NCBI RefSeq assembly: GCF_932526225.1
Contig: NC_064040.1
Coordinates: 13,184,856-13,244,855, forward strand
Length of the DNA stretch: 60,000 nucleotides
From: Nematostella vectensis
Lineage: Eukaryota; Cnidaria; Anthozoa; Actiniaria; Edwardsiidae
Direction of reading: 5' to 3'
Shown: positions 1 to 12,700 of the stretch, piece after piece
Numbering within the stretch: the first letter of the stretch is position 1
Layout of the letters: the number at the start of each line of letters is the position of its first letter
Translations under genes and position numbers: made by a program
Notes under the pieces: generated by a model
What the model was told of the DNA's origin: nothing
The model's database searches: none
The model's input: only the letters and a program-made list of their open reading frames with translations

Positions 1-797
1 ATACTGATTAGTACCACGGACCCTGGATAAATCAAACCTCATACATGGCTGTACAGTAGAACTATACTAATACTAGTACAACGGACCCTGGATAAATCAA
101 ACCTCACACATGGCTGTACAGTAGAACTATACTGATTAGTACCACGGACCCTGGGTAAATCAAACCTCACACATGGCTGTACAGTAGTACTATACTGATT
201 AGTACCACGGACCCTGGATAAATCAAACCTCACACATGGCTGTAAAGTAGAACTATACTAATACTAGTACCATGGACCCTGGATAAATCAAACCTCACAC
301 ATGGCTGTACAGTAGAACTATACTAATACTAGTACCACGGACCCTGGATAAATCAAACCTCACACATGGCTGTACAGTAGAACTATACTAATACTAGTAC
401 CACGGACCCTGGATAAATCAAACCTCACACATGGCTGTACAGTAGAACTATACTGATTAGTACCACGGACCCTGGATAAATCAAACCTCATACATGGCTG
501 TACAGTAGACTATACTGATTAGTACCACGGACCCTGGATAAATCAAACCTCGCACATGGCTGTACAGTAGAACTATACTAATACTAGTATCACGGACCCT
601 GGATAAATCAAACCTCATACATGGCTGTACAGTAGAAGTATACTAATACTAGTACCACGGACCCTGGATAAATCAAACCTCACACATGGCTGTACAGTAG
701 AACTATACTAATACTAGTACCACGGACCCTGGATAAATCAAACCTCACACATGCCTGTACAGTAGAACTATACTAATACTAGTACCACGGACCCTAG
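1..797. repeat. Minisatellite, 61-65 base unit, about 13 copies
   Basis: A head-to-tail array of units containing ACGGACCCTGGATAAATCAA and CATGGCTGTACAGTAG. Length differences between units come mostly from ACTGATTAGTACC versus ACTAATACTAGTACC variants. The array runs off the left edge of the window, so its true length is unknown. Open frames across it are by-products of the repeat. Confidence 0.95.
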
Positions 798-1629
798 TCC
801 GTCCCGAACCTAGTAGTACTTTAGAGTCTAGACAGCGAGAGTTTGGTGTCTCTCATTTATTTTAATTAAAATGTTTCCGCAAAGTTTATATTGAATAAGA
901 TAGAACACAAAACTACGTTTAAGACTTTTATTCTTCTTGGAAGTGCTTTTTATATAAACATCTATTCATATTTTTTTTAGTGAGTTTAAAAGAAATACTA
1001 TGCTAAAAACACTGTCTGGTGGTTCTCTCTAAATATTTTGTTAACTTGACATGGCTGGGGTGTAATGTGTAGTGTGGTTTTGCTTTTCTATAATAAAAAT
1101 CGCATAAATTTTGGTCATTCCGGCATTGGTTTTGGTGTTGTTGTTAGGAATAACTTTGGCTGTGTTTAGCACCTACAACAGGCACTGTATCCAGTCATCA
1201 TCGCTGATTATTTATATCGTTTAATGCCTACCATAAAACATAATTTTAATCGTTATGTAGTATCAGCAGGGAAACGAAGAAAACCATATCAACGAACATT
1301 ATATGAGCGCCCATGATTTCTATATCAATGTCCATTAGCACTCTAAAGTATAAGTGGATAAGTTGGAGATTTGTGCTGTACAATATCTGAAGTCTTCGAC
1401 TTTCTCGATTATTGCAGTTTGTGTCTGGTACGTCAATCTTTGAAGGCATTATCGCCAAGGGACGTGAATATATACATTTTACCAGTAGACCAGCTACTGT
1501 AGAAGCTCTAAAATAAAAGTCCGTCAATGGCTTGCATTTCCATTTGTGCCAAAATACCTCTCTTATCAATCATTTCTATCGTCTATTTGGATGAAACCCA
1601 GGCTACATAGACCCGTTTCTGATGGTCTG
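798..1629. other. Non-coding stretch downstream of EAG
   Basis: AT-rich sequence with no recognised gene. A minus-strand open frame at 1246-1569 (107 residues) resembles nothing I know and has no supporting splice or start context. The nearer part may be EAG 3' UTR if transcription continues past 1768. Confidence 0.5.
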
Positions 1630-1898
1630 AATAGTCCAGATTATAACTCCATTTTACGGCTGGACATAGGGATTAAAGACTCATAAAAACAATTCAAGCC
1701 TCGGTTCCAGGCGAACCATTCGCAGACAAAAGTGAAATCACGAGAAGTTAACAATAACTTGCGTTGTTTTATTATAAGCTCCAGGGGATGCGCGATAGTA
1801 TGCGCATGGATTTTGCACCAAACCGAGGCTCGCACTGTATTTATGCGTTATTAGTTCGTATGTCCAGCGGGCATAGTAGAAATCGAAACTGGACTATT
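1630..1898. mobile_element. Possible MITE with short inverted ends
   Basis: The ends read AATAGTCCAGATT on the left and, inverted, AATAGTCCAGTTT on the right, with further inverted matches inside (GCCTCGGTT against AACCGAGGC, and GGACATA against TATGTCC). There is no coding capacity. Target duplication was not resolved, so the class is unknown. Confidence 0.4.
1768..1773 (-). terminator. Possible polyadenylation signal AATAAA for the EAG gene
   Basis: A canonical AATAAA on the minus strand lies 173 bases beyond the EAG stop codon. It sits inside a putative small inverted-repeat element, so it may be fortuitous, and other AATAAA motifs occur further on (near 1207, 855 and 925). Confidence 0.25.
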
Positions 1899-1945
1899 GC
1901 ATTATGGGTAGACTGAGAATGCTCCTTTATAAGATGTGCATTTGT

Positions 1946-2713
1946 TTACTTCTTCTGCATTAGTTTAAGAATCTGTAGCGCCCTGGGGTCAGGCTGCTCG
2001 GACGGCTTCTGTTCATCTTTGTTTAATAACCTCGCCGCTGATGCAGAGCTCTGATCAGCCTCCTGATTCTCCCAATCCGGGATACTATGTTGAGACGAAG
2101 CACTTCCGGGAGGAGCCAGCCAATCAGGAAGAGGGTCATCTTTCGGAGGGTCCTCCCTAGGACGGGGGCTCTGAGGAGGTTGAGTGCGTGTGTCCCTTCG
2201 GGACCCTACAGGTGAGTTCATAGAGTCATTGAATTCGTCATGCTGAGGGGAATCCATTATGTTCCCGGATGATTCGTGCAAATTCCCGGATGCTCGACTA
2301 TGCAAATGACCTTGGCTTTTAAGCAAATTCAAAATAAGGGACACCTGCTGTTCCAGCTGCGTCATCTTCATATTCATGACTTCGATCTCGCGCCGAACTT
2401 CGCCTTTCATTTCCGTAAGACTGGAAATCACGTCGACAGAGTCTTGGAATAGTTCGGGCTTTGCTCGGAGAGTGTTCGGGGTTCGGGTGCGTTCGGGAAG
2501 GACCATCCTTTCTGCCGGGAGCGCGGCTTCCTCCACGCTGTTATGAGCGTGATCGACAGTGGAGTCTGGGATATCGTACGTGTAGGCAAGTTCTTCCACC
2601 AGGCTGAGCTTGCGGTTCCGTTTCCCGCGATAGGTGACGCTGACAGGCCGAAGGTCATCTCCGCCCTCCTCGTCATGGACCACTATGCTCGGCGTACGGC
2701 GGCGAATCGTGAG
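1946..2713 (-). CDS. EAG exon 11: C-terminal tail with coiled coil and stop
   Basis: The exon encodes 255 residues and the stop codon TAA (1948-1946). The acceptor is GTGTGTTCAG|CTC, phase 0. The tail starts [12 protein letters not shown] and is mostly polar and low-complexity (rich in Pro, Ser, Asp, Gln). It contains one clear amphipathic stretch, [18 protein letters not shown] and following LILNLL (about 766-804), with hydrophobic residues in heptad spacing, in the position of the EAG tetramerising coiled coil. The rest has no similarity I recognise to vertebrate EAG tails, and its extreme end is [10 protein letters not shown]. The exon call is firm; the function of the polar regions is unknown. 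Confidence 0.9.
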   Translation of the reverse strand, partial: LTIRRRTPSIVVHDEEGGDDLRPVSVTYRGKRNRKLSLVEELAYTYDIPDSTVDHAHNSVEEAALPAERMVLPERTRTPNTLRAKPELFQDSVDVISSLTEMKGEVRREIEVMNMKMTQLEQQVSLILNLLKSQGHLHSRASGNLHESSGNIMDSPQHDEFNDSMNSPVGSRRDTRTQPPQSPRPREDPPKDDPLPDWLAPPGSASSQHSIPDWENQEADQSSASAARLLNKDEQKPSEQPDPRALQILKLMQKK

Positions 2714-3722
2714 CTGAACACACACGAAATACTTATGTTATTTAAGGACTCCCTGCCAGCCGACATTTTGTCATCCTGACAAAATATCAAGTGCGAGAAA
2801 ACATCTTTACCCATCAGCTGATTCCAGAAAACTGTAATATTTTCGATCGAAATTGGGATATAACGTTGTAGACGTCTTGATATTAATAATTTTCTTTAAG
2901 TAATTATTTCAATTTTGGATAAAACGATTACAAAAGTGTGGCTTACAATGGTTTTTAAAGGAAAACTGTTAAAAACAGCCTTACAAATATGCATATTTCT
3001 AAACAGTTTCTAAATCTTATCAACAACTGCAGGAAGAGACAGCTGCCATTTCTTGGAATCTTTCAAAAATAAGATCTTCCTAAAATTTTCCATAATTATT
3101 CCATAATTCCTACCAATCACTGAAATCCAAGTTTACCGAACCCTATTTAAGCATTCTATGCACAATGATTTGATTTATATGACTTTATTGTCATTGTAAA
3201 GTAAGGAGGGATTCACACAAGATTTGTAAAACTTCTTGGAACTTCTTAAAACTTCATAAAAGCTTCTAGTAATTTCTAGGAATACCTACCTCGTCTCTTA
3301 AGTTGTACGACAGCTGCAAATTCTTGGCAAACTTCATGGCGAACTCGGGGTAGAATTCGAGCACTTCAAGCAGAGCGTCTCTCTGAATGCAGTGTAGGTC
3401 ACAGTAGGTCAGCGCATGTACATCGACCGCTGATTGGCCAACCGTGGGCTCATTGCACACGTTATCGCCAAATACGTCACCTTCGCCTGAAAGGGCAATA
3501 TATTTTACGGTCATACATTGTAAACCATATTTTTGTGCTTATAATGATGATGTTGCTTGTAGAGATGGAAAAGGTTGCCGCAAAGGTATTGACCGATTAG
3601 ATCATTGTGATACATCTTAATCAAACATAAACGTCGTCAAAGTGCAAACGGCGAGTTGAGACACGATAGTGATTTGCCATTTGAGATGAAAAACGTGTAT
3701 AGCAATAAGCGTGCATTATCAT

Positions 3723-3779
<57 letters not shown>

Positions 3780-6700
3780 AATGATAGTGATTATTAAATG
3801 TTGTTTATGATTGGCAGTCATATCAACGTATCATACCAACGTATGATTGTTTGTTTGTTTTACCAAAATAATAGTTATAATCATACCTATACAAATTTTC
3901 TTATTACAATTGGTAGGGGGATAAAGAAACCCTAACAGGCTTTTGAAATGTGTCCACCTGTCCAAAAATATCATATAAATTCTTATTAGAAGCATCAATA
4001 ATACTGACGCTGATGATATAAATACATGAGATAAGACGTTACCTAGCAACCCAACAACGGCTTCCCCCTGCTTGACCTCGAGTGAGCCCCGTGCGATGAA
4101 ATACAAAACGTCCAGGCTTTCCCCGTGATGAATGATTCGATCGTTAGGTGCCACGTGACAGATCCAGAAATTCCTTGCGATGGCACGCTTGACGCCCATT
4201 GGTGCGTCGCGAAAGGCTAAATTATTCTCCAGGACTACGCGGTTCAGATGTACACAGATGTCCGCCTGTAAGTCCTTGGGGCAGTACTTGAGCACCTGAG
4301 GGATGAATGACCTGAGGAATTACATGCTGCAGCAGGGAATTTATGGTATAACCAGAAAGACAAAGCTTTAAATCTGAAAGGTCCGCATTGAATTTGAAAG
4401 GTAAGCATTTCGGGGTAAATGCTCCAAACATCAGAGAAACAACTGTGTTCAGAAAGGCGTGGGTAGCGTAGTTGATAGTGTCTCGCTAGCCTGTGCCTCT
4501 CTCTCTCCCGGTTTCCGGTTTCGATTCCTGGTGCCAACCTCAATTGTGTTTGTTGGTTCAAGCTTTTTTTTTTTCAAGAAGGAAGAGAGGGTGGGATAGG
4601 GGACAAGCATTCCAAATTTATTCATTTGCTTATAGTCCGCATGGAAAAAAGATTGTGTTTACGCATGCCTTTGTTACTCGCCTCATCTGTATCTATGCCT
4701 TTGATACTCACCTCATCTGTATCTATGCCCTTGTTACTCACCTCATCTGTATCTATGCCCTTGTTACTCACCTCATCTGTATCTATGCCCTTGTTACACG
4801 CCTCATCTGTATCTATGCCCTTGTTACTAACCTCATCTGTATCTATGCCCTTGTTACACGCCTCATCTGTATCTATGCCCTTGTTACACGCCTCATCTGT
4901 ATCTATGCCCTTGTTACTCACCTCATCTGTATCTATGCCCTTGTTACTCACCTCATCTGTATCTATGCCCTTGTTACTCACCTCATCTGTATCTATGCCC
5001 TTGTTACTCACCTCATCTGTATCTTTGCTTTGTTACTCACCTCATCTGTATCCACGCCTTTGTTACTCACCTCATCTGTATCTATGCCCTTGTTACCCAC
5101 CTCATCTGTATCTTTGCTTTGTTACTCACCTCATCTGTATCCACGCCTTTGTTACTCACCTCATCTGTATCTATGCCCTTGTTACTCACCTCATCTGTAT
5201 CTATGCCCTTGTTACTCACCTCATCTGTATCTATGCCTTTGTTACTCACCTCATCTGTATCTATGCCTTTGTTACTCACCTCATCTGTATCTATGCCCTT
5301 GTTACTCACCTCATCTGTATCTATGCCCTTGTTACACGCCTCATCTGTATCTATGCCCTTGTTACTCACCTCAACTGTATCTATGCCCTTGTTACTCACC
5401 TCATCTTTATCTATGCCTTTGTTACTCACCTCATCTGTATCTATGCCCTTGTTACTCACCTCATCTGTATCTTTGCTTTGTTACTCACCTCATCTGTATC
5501 TATGCCCTTGTTACTCACCTCATCTGTATCTATGCCCTTGTTACTCACCTCATCTGTATCTATGCCCTTGTTACACGCCTCATCTGTATCTATGCCCTTG
5601 TTACTAACCTCATCTGTATCTATGCCCTTGTTACACGCCTCATCTGTATCTATGCCCTTGTTACACGCCTCATCTGTATCTATGCCCTTGTTACTCACCT
5701 CATCTGTATCTATGCCCTTGTTACTCACCTCATCTGTATCTATGCCCTTGTTACTCACCTCATCTGTATCTATGCCCTTGTTACTCACCTCATCTGTATC
5801 TTTGCTTTGTTACTCACCTCATCTGTATCCACGCCTTTGTTACTCACCTCATCTGTATCTATGCCCTTGTTACTCACCTCATCTGTATCTTTGCTTTGTT
5901 ACTCCCCTCATCTGTATCCACGCCTTTGTTACTCACCTCATCTGTATCTATGCCCTTGTTACTCACCTCATCTGTATCTATGCCCTTGTTACTCACCTCA
6001 TCTGTATCTATGCCTTTGTTACTCACCTCATCTGTATCTATGCCTTTGTTACTCACCTCATCTGTATCCACGCCTTTGTTACTCACCTCATCTGTATCTA
6101 TGCCTTTGTTACTAACCTCATCTGTATCTATGCCCTTGTTACTCACCTCATCTGTATCTATGCCTTTGTTACTAACCTCATCTGTATCTATGCCTTTGTT
6201 ACTCACCTCATCTGTATCCACGCCTTTGTTACTCACCTCATCTGTATCCACGCCTTTGTTACTCACCTCATCTGTATCTATGCCCTTGTTACACGCCTCA
6301 TCTGTATCTATGCCCTTGTTACTCACCTCATCTGTATCTATGCCCTTGTTACTCACCTCATCTGTATCTATGCCTTTGTTACTCACCTCATCTGTATCTA
6401 TGCCCTTGTTACTCACCTCATCTGTATCTTTGCTTTGTTACTCACCTCATCTGTATCCACGCCTTTGTTACTCACCTCATCTGTATCTATGCCCTTGTTA
6501 CTCACCTCATCTGTATCTATGCCCTTGTTACTCACCTCATCTGTATCTATGCCTTTGTTACTCACCTCATCTGTATCTATGCCCTTGTTACTCACCTCAT
6601 CTGTATCTATGCCTTTGTTACTCGCCTCATCTTGTATCTTTGCCCTTGTTACTCGCCCCATCTGTATCTATGCCATTGATACTCACCTCATCTGTATCTA

Positions 6701-9700
6701 TGCCTTTGTTACTCATCTCATCTGTATCTACGCCTTTGTTACTCACCTCATCTGTATCTATGCCCTTGTTACTCGCCCAAGTTGACATGAAGTAGTCTAT
6801 AATTCTATCAGCTAACACGGACGGTAGCTTATACAGCTTGCTGAACTGCCGCATGTTATCGATGATTGAGTGATATTTAGCAGTGTTCTTTTGGGACTGC
6901 TGCAGGATCGCCGACACTTGCCCAAAAATCAGCGAGAACAAAATCGCTGCAATAGAAAAGAAAGTGATGTTTGTGTAGATAAGCGCGAACCCAGGATTTG
7001 CTGGGAACGGGTCGGGGGTCTGAAGTTACACACAGGAAACAATCACATAACATTTCCTTATATGGGTAATCGTATTTAGCATAATTTGAAAATCGAATAC
7101 ACCTATTTCAAAATATGTTGTCAGTGCAAATGGCTAATCCCAATTGTCGAATGGCAGTTCTAAGATCGAAAAATACCATGGAACACGTCAAAATTCTACT
7201 GAATGCAGGAAAATTAGGATAATTTATGCGATTATATTACTTATCATCTTTATTCTTACAAATAATTATACCCATAAGCAGTGATTGGTCTTTGCAATGA
7301 CAACGTTTATTGAAATAGGTGTATTTTCACCAAGATAGTTGGATAATCATCAAATCTTGCAAATTGCTTAGAGAAACAGTTTATAAAATCTACTATATTT
7401 GTTTATTGTTCAGGAAGCTTACGAACGAGTTGTAATTTCTGATACATAAATCTCCATCTTACTATGCAAAAAGAATAGTATTGTCGATCCTTTAAAATGA
7501 AACACTTAAGAGGGGGCTCTCGCTGTATCCCCCACCCAGTCACGTGATCATGGCGCTTCATCGTAGTTGCATAGCTAATTTTCAAGATCACTATGATGTC
7601 GACGGTTATGTTGACAAACTGACAAAATGACGGCTAGTAATAGTAATAATGATAATGATAAAAATGATAATGATGATGATGATAAAATAATAATAATGAT
7701 GATGATAAAATGATGATGATAAAATATTGATGATGACGATGATAAAAATAATAATAATGATGATGATGATGATAAAATAATAATGATGATGATGATAAAA
7801 TAATAATTATGATGATCATGATAAAAATAATAATAAAAATGATAATGATGATGATGATGGTATAGATGCTGTTGATAATGATTAGACAGTAGCTAGCTCA
7901 ACTTACATCCTAGCAGCATGGTAACGCATCCAAACAGCTTTTCCGCCGTTGTGTTAGGGGATATATTCCCGAATCCGATTGTCGTGAGACTTGTAAGTGT
8001 GTAATACAACGCAGACACATAACGGGCAGCAATGGTAGGCCCTGTATTAGTATAGTCATATTCTGTGGAGTTGCCGTTCTTCTTATACTGCATGCCAATT
8101 TGATCAGCAAGTATGTAAAGCCAGCAGTGTACATCATATTTATCATATTTAGTCGCAATGACGTAAAACATGCAGGCCATCCAATGCGCAACGAGACAAA
8201 ATGAGAGCATAAGGAGGAAGAATGTGGAAGCGCCGTACTCTAAATATTTGTCGATTTTGCGCGCGACGCGGCCTAGACGAAGAAGACGAAAGACACGAAG
8301 GAAGCTCAAAAGGTTTGCAATCTCCTGCAAAAAAAAAAAAAAAACCTTTTTAAAGGTTAAAATGTAATTTAAAAATGTACAAGAGAGCCTTCATTAATGG
8401 GCCTTCATTAAGCAGATAACTTCTATATAACGTACACTTTCCAAATTCTTCAGTTTAACCTCAATTAAGCAGATTAAACTAAATCTAGGTACTACAGCAC
8501 ATGCCTCCCGGGTCATTTAATGTAAGATAAGGAGAGTGCGATTTCTAGATCAATATACATATATAGTTGTTAAAATAAATAGTAATAATTTTGTAGATCT
8601 AGATGTCGTCAAACTTTGTGAGCTTCCTCGTCACCAACGAGCGACTTGTTCTAAAAAATCACGTGACGACACGAGTCTCAAACTCACGCCAAAAAAAGCA
8701 CAGAAATAGCTACAGCCATCACGCGAGAGAGTGACGACCAAGAAATGGCTGCAGCCATCCGCGAGAGGGTGACGACCAAGAAATGGCTACAGCCATCCGC
8801 GAGAGAGTGACGACCAAGAAATGGCTACAGCCATCACGCGAGAGAGTGACGACCAAGAAATGGCTACAGCCATCCGCGAGAGAGTGACGACCAAGAAATG
8901 GCTACAGCCATCCGCGAGAGAGTGACGACCAAGAAATGGCTACAGCCATCACGCGAGAGGGTGACGACCAAGAAATGGCTACAGCAATCACGCGAGAGAG
9001 TGACGACCAAGAAATGGCTACAGCCATCACGCGAGAGAGTGACGACCAAGAAATGGCTGCAGCCATCACGCGAGAGAGTGACGACCAAGAAATGGCTACA
9101 GCCATCACGCGAGAGAGTGACGACCAAGAAATGGCTACAGCCATCACGCGAGAGAGTGACGACCAAGAAATGGCTGCAGCCATCACGCGAGAGGGTGGTT
9201 ACGACCTTTACTGTGCTTATTTTGGCGTGAGTTTGAGACTCGTGTCGTCACGTGATTTTTTAGTACAAGTCGCCCGTTGGTGATGAGAAAGCTAACAAAG
9301 TTTGACGACATCTAGATCTACCAAATTATTACTCTTTATTTTAACAAGTATAAATGTATATTTACTTCGGACATATAAACTTTCTGGCTGCTTCGTAGGC
9401 GCTGAATATGTTGTTTTTGTTATTTTGCCGCCAAAGAGCCATAAGCCCACCTCCAATCACCTGAGCGCGTACGAGTTTGTCACCCAAAAAAATCTAGCTA
9501 TAATTTACTTACCGTTTGTTCCATTTCGGATTTTGGGATAAAATAAAGAACGCCGTAAGGAAGAGAGGATACCAAGTCAAGGACGAACCACGTTTTCAGA
9601 TAATTCAATCGGATGAGGCGGGGATCATCGATTATCTCGCCATCTTTACCCACGTATGTGGTGTGGAAGTTCAACACAATGTCGGCTATGAACAGCCAAT

Positions 9701-12700
9701 CCACTATCATGTCGAGAATGTTTAGGGGTTCGCTATTGTACTGAAATTGTAAATGGAGTTGATTGTTAGGGAATACACATGATAAGCGTTATATAAAGGC
9801 AGGTGGTGACGCAGGTGGTGACGCAGGTGGTGACGTCAGGTGGTGACGCAGGTGGTGACGTCAGGTGGTGACGCAGGTGGTGACGTCAGGTGGTGACGTC
9901 AGGTGGTGACGTCACCATCGAGCACATCTCTTTTATGACCTCTTTAATGTCTATGTGTTAATGGGGTGTGACGATCTACAAGCGTGAGACCTCCTAAGGT
10001 ATAGAGGTTACTAGAACTTTATAACCTCAAATATAGGACGATCAGCCCCGTCTGCTTTTATAAAGAACCCCCCTTCCCACCGAGGAACAAAACATGGAAC
10101 AACATCTGGCTTGAACTCAGAAAAAAAATTTAACTACACTATCTTTAAGTCAGGCTTCAATAAGTTCTTTCCAGATCATCTTAAGTTTTAATTCCAGCTC
10201 TCGAGAATTTTATTTAGTGTATTTTGTTACTTATATGTACAGCAACTTGTGATAAAAAGAGTTCCATTTACGCTAGCATTTCTGTGGATAGACAAATCCT
10301 TACCGCGAAGCAAACCATAAAAGGCACGGAAACAGTTGTGTAGAGCGTCAGAATCAGGATGACCCAGTCCCAGGAAGTTTTGAACGTGTTGTAGTGTAGG
10401 ATGACACGAGGGGGTGTCTCCGGTATCTCCTGCTTGTACTGAGGGATGATGTCATCATTGAGTGACATCAGCTAAAGATAAAGCAGTGATGAAGCCATCA
10501 TTAGCATCATTATCATCACTATAATATTCAGTATCCTTATCTTCCCCATAAATGCCATCCTGTTGAAAGCATCAACATCGTTGACATCGTCATCGTAGCT
10601 ACAAACATATTGCTCCTGTCTTCATTATCATTATATCGTTATTATCATCGTCGTCATCATAGCTATAAACATCGTTACTGTCACCATCATCATTACATCA
10701 TCATCGTCTTCGTCACCGTCGCTATAAACATTGCCGCTGCCATCATTATTATTATCATCATCGACATCGCTATATAGCCTAAATGTCATCATCATCATCA
10801 CTTTGACGAAAAAATCCCACAGCGATGAAAACGAAAACTTAAAGTCGAGCTTATTTTTGTATCTTTATTAGTATAGGTAATCATACAGTTTTGAGTTTAA
10901 ATTGAGATTAATATGCATTGTAGTTTCATAATTTCAACTTTTTGAAAAACACTGTAGAGTATCATACAGTATCTATCGTTTAAGAAAATAGTTATTTTCG
11001 TGTGTTTCGACTTTTAATGTAATTGCACTGGTATTACCACTTATTGCACTAGGGTTACATGAAAATTGCACTGCTCTCAGCTAATCAGAATCGAGAAATT
11101 TGTGCATGTATATTATCGAGATAAAAAGGAAAAAGGATCAATATCCTATCCTATATTATTCCTACAAAAATATAACAGCAAGTTGAAGACGTAAGTTGAT
11201 ATTAGTCATTTAAAAGCAATTCTCGGGAGTTCAACTAAGGCGATGTAAGAAAATATAAGAAATGAGAGAAAATAAAGGCAATATGAGAAAATATATGCAA
11301 TGTGAGAAAATATTGACAAAGTTAGAAAATATATGAAATATGAGAAAGAATATGCAATGTGAGAAAATACAAGTAATTTGAGAAAGAATAAGCAATGTGA
11401 GACAATAGATGCAATATGAGAAAATATATGCGATGTGAGAGAACATATACAATGTGAGGAAATATCAATGAGAGACTAAGTACAGGGAAATTGTTTTCCT
11501 TTTTTAAATCTGGTTGCCTTTAAGGCAAGTCGTTATGTAAGTAGGTATTTTTTCTGTCAACGCTTAGGGAAATCGCTGCTGTTCGATTGAATTTGATTTA
11601 ATTCGATTTAATTTTCTTAACACATTTCGTATTACCTAAAATCTAATATTGGTCAATTCGAGACAGCCCAAAAAATGTTGAAATACGGAAAATGTGAGAA
11701 ATAACAAATTGCGAGTTCGCATTAGACATAATATATGTTTCGTATGACAGTTGGTGAATTTGATTGTTTGAGAATTAATTGTTCATAGGAAGCAAATGGA
11801 GAGCATTTGATCCACCCACTGACTCAGGACATGCATGAAATTTGATCTTGATGAAATATGAATAGGAAATGCTACCGAAAATAAGAAAGAATTCTAAATA
11901 TCTTGTAATAAAAGCGTGAAATACAGACAATTACCAATCCAGACGCATCGATATGTTAATAGGCTATAATTCGACAGATTATTGTGAGTTTTTGCCATCA
12001 TACTGTGACGTGTGAAGTGAAAAAAAAAATAGAAAAAAATGTATATAAGAAAAAATGTAATAATTCGGACGCCTAAAGCCCGAAAATCTAACCAACTTCG
12101 AGTCAATTTGACCATACGACCCTCAGACGAATTCACTGCCCCCCCCAAAAAAAAATACAAAAAAGAGAGGCAAACATGCAATGTGAAATCCGCAAGGCAA
12201 TCTTAGCATTAACACAGAACATTTCATTTAGCGCAATAAGAAGGGGTGAAACGGCGGCTGTAGAAACGAATATTCCCCACAAAACATAAACGAGATGAAT
12301 GTACAGTAAAACAAACAGATAATGCGCTTTACAGGTTATAAGAGTTGGACGAAAGCTAAAATATTCTATGTAAGAGAAGAAAAACGGAAGTTTCACGCCA
12401 TAGGAAAATGTATCGAAATCATAAGGGGAAAAGCAGAAAAAAGATAGAAAATTTATATAAAAACGCAAAAAACCGTATTTGAGCAGAGAAGCGATAAAAC
12501 TATCTTAAGCCTAATGGTGAGTTGTCGTTGGGTATAAAAAAATCTGAATTGAACAAAATTTAAAATCGTAATAGCAAAGAAAAGTGTGGACACATTGGAC
12601 ACTGTATTTTCCTTCAGCAAGGTGAAAATTGCGAGATAAATGTCTTTACTCACGTTAGCTCGGGGAAAGTGCCTTCTCATTACTTTCATCATCGTGAATT

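Noticed and set aside
1-797. CRISPR-like array
   Set aside because: Units are contiguous without unique spacers, and the context is an animal genome; the same applies to all other arrays here.
5874-6416. Minus-strand frames of [10 protein letters not shown] repeats as extra EAG coding exons
   Set aside because: They are beyond the first donor, are interrupted by 29- and 31-base units and a TGA after unit 5, and the family needs only the first unit for a normal C-linker.
4493-6795. Very long open frames on the plus strand over the 30-base array (540, 719 and 299 residues)
   Set aside because: They consist only of the translated 30-base unit ([10 protein letters not shown] and similar); a repeat length divisible by three without stops gives long frames automatically.
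8864-9283. Open frames on both strands at 8.9-9.3 kb
   Set aside because: They are translations of the 39-base core of the foldback element.
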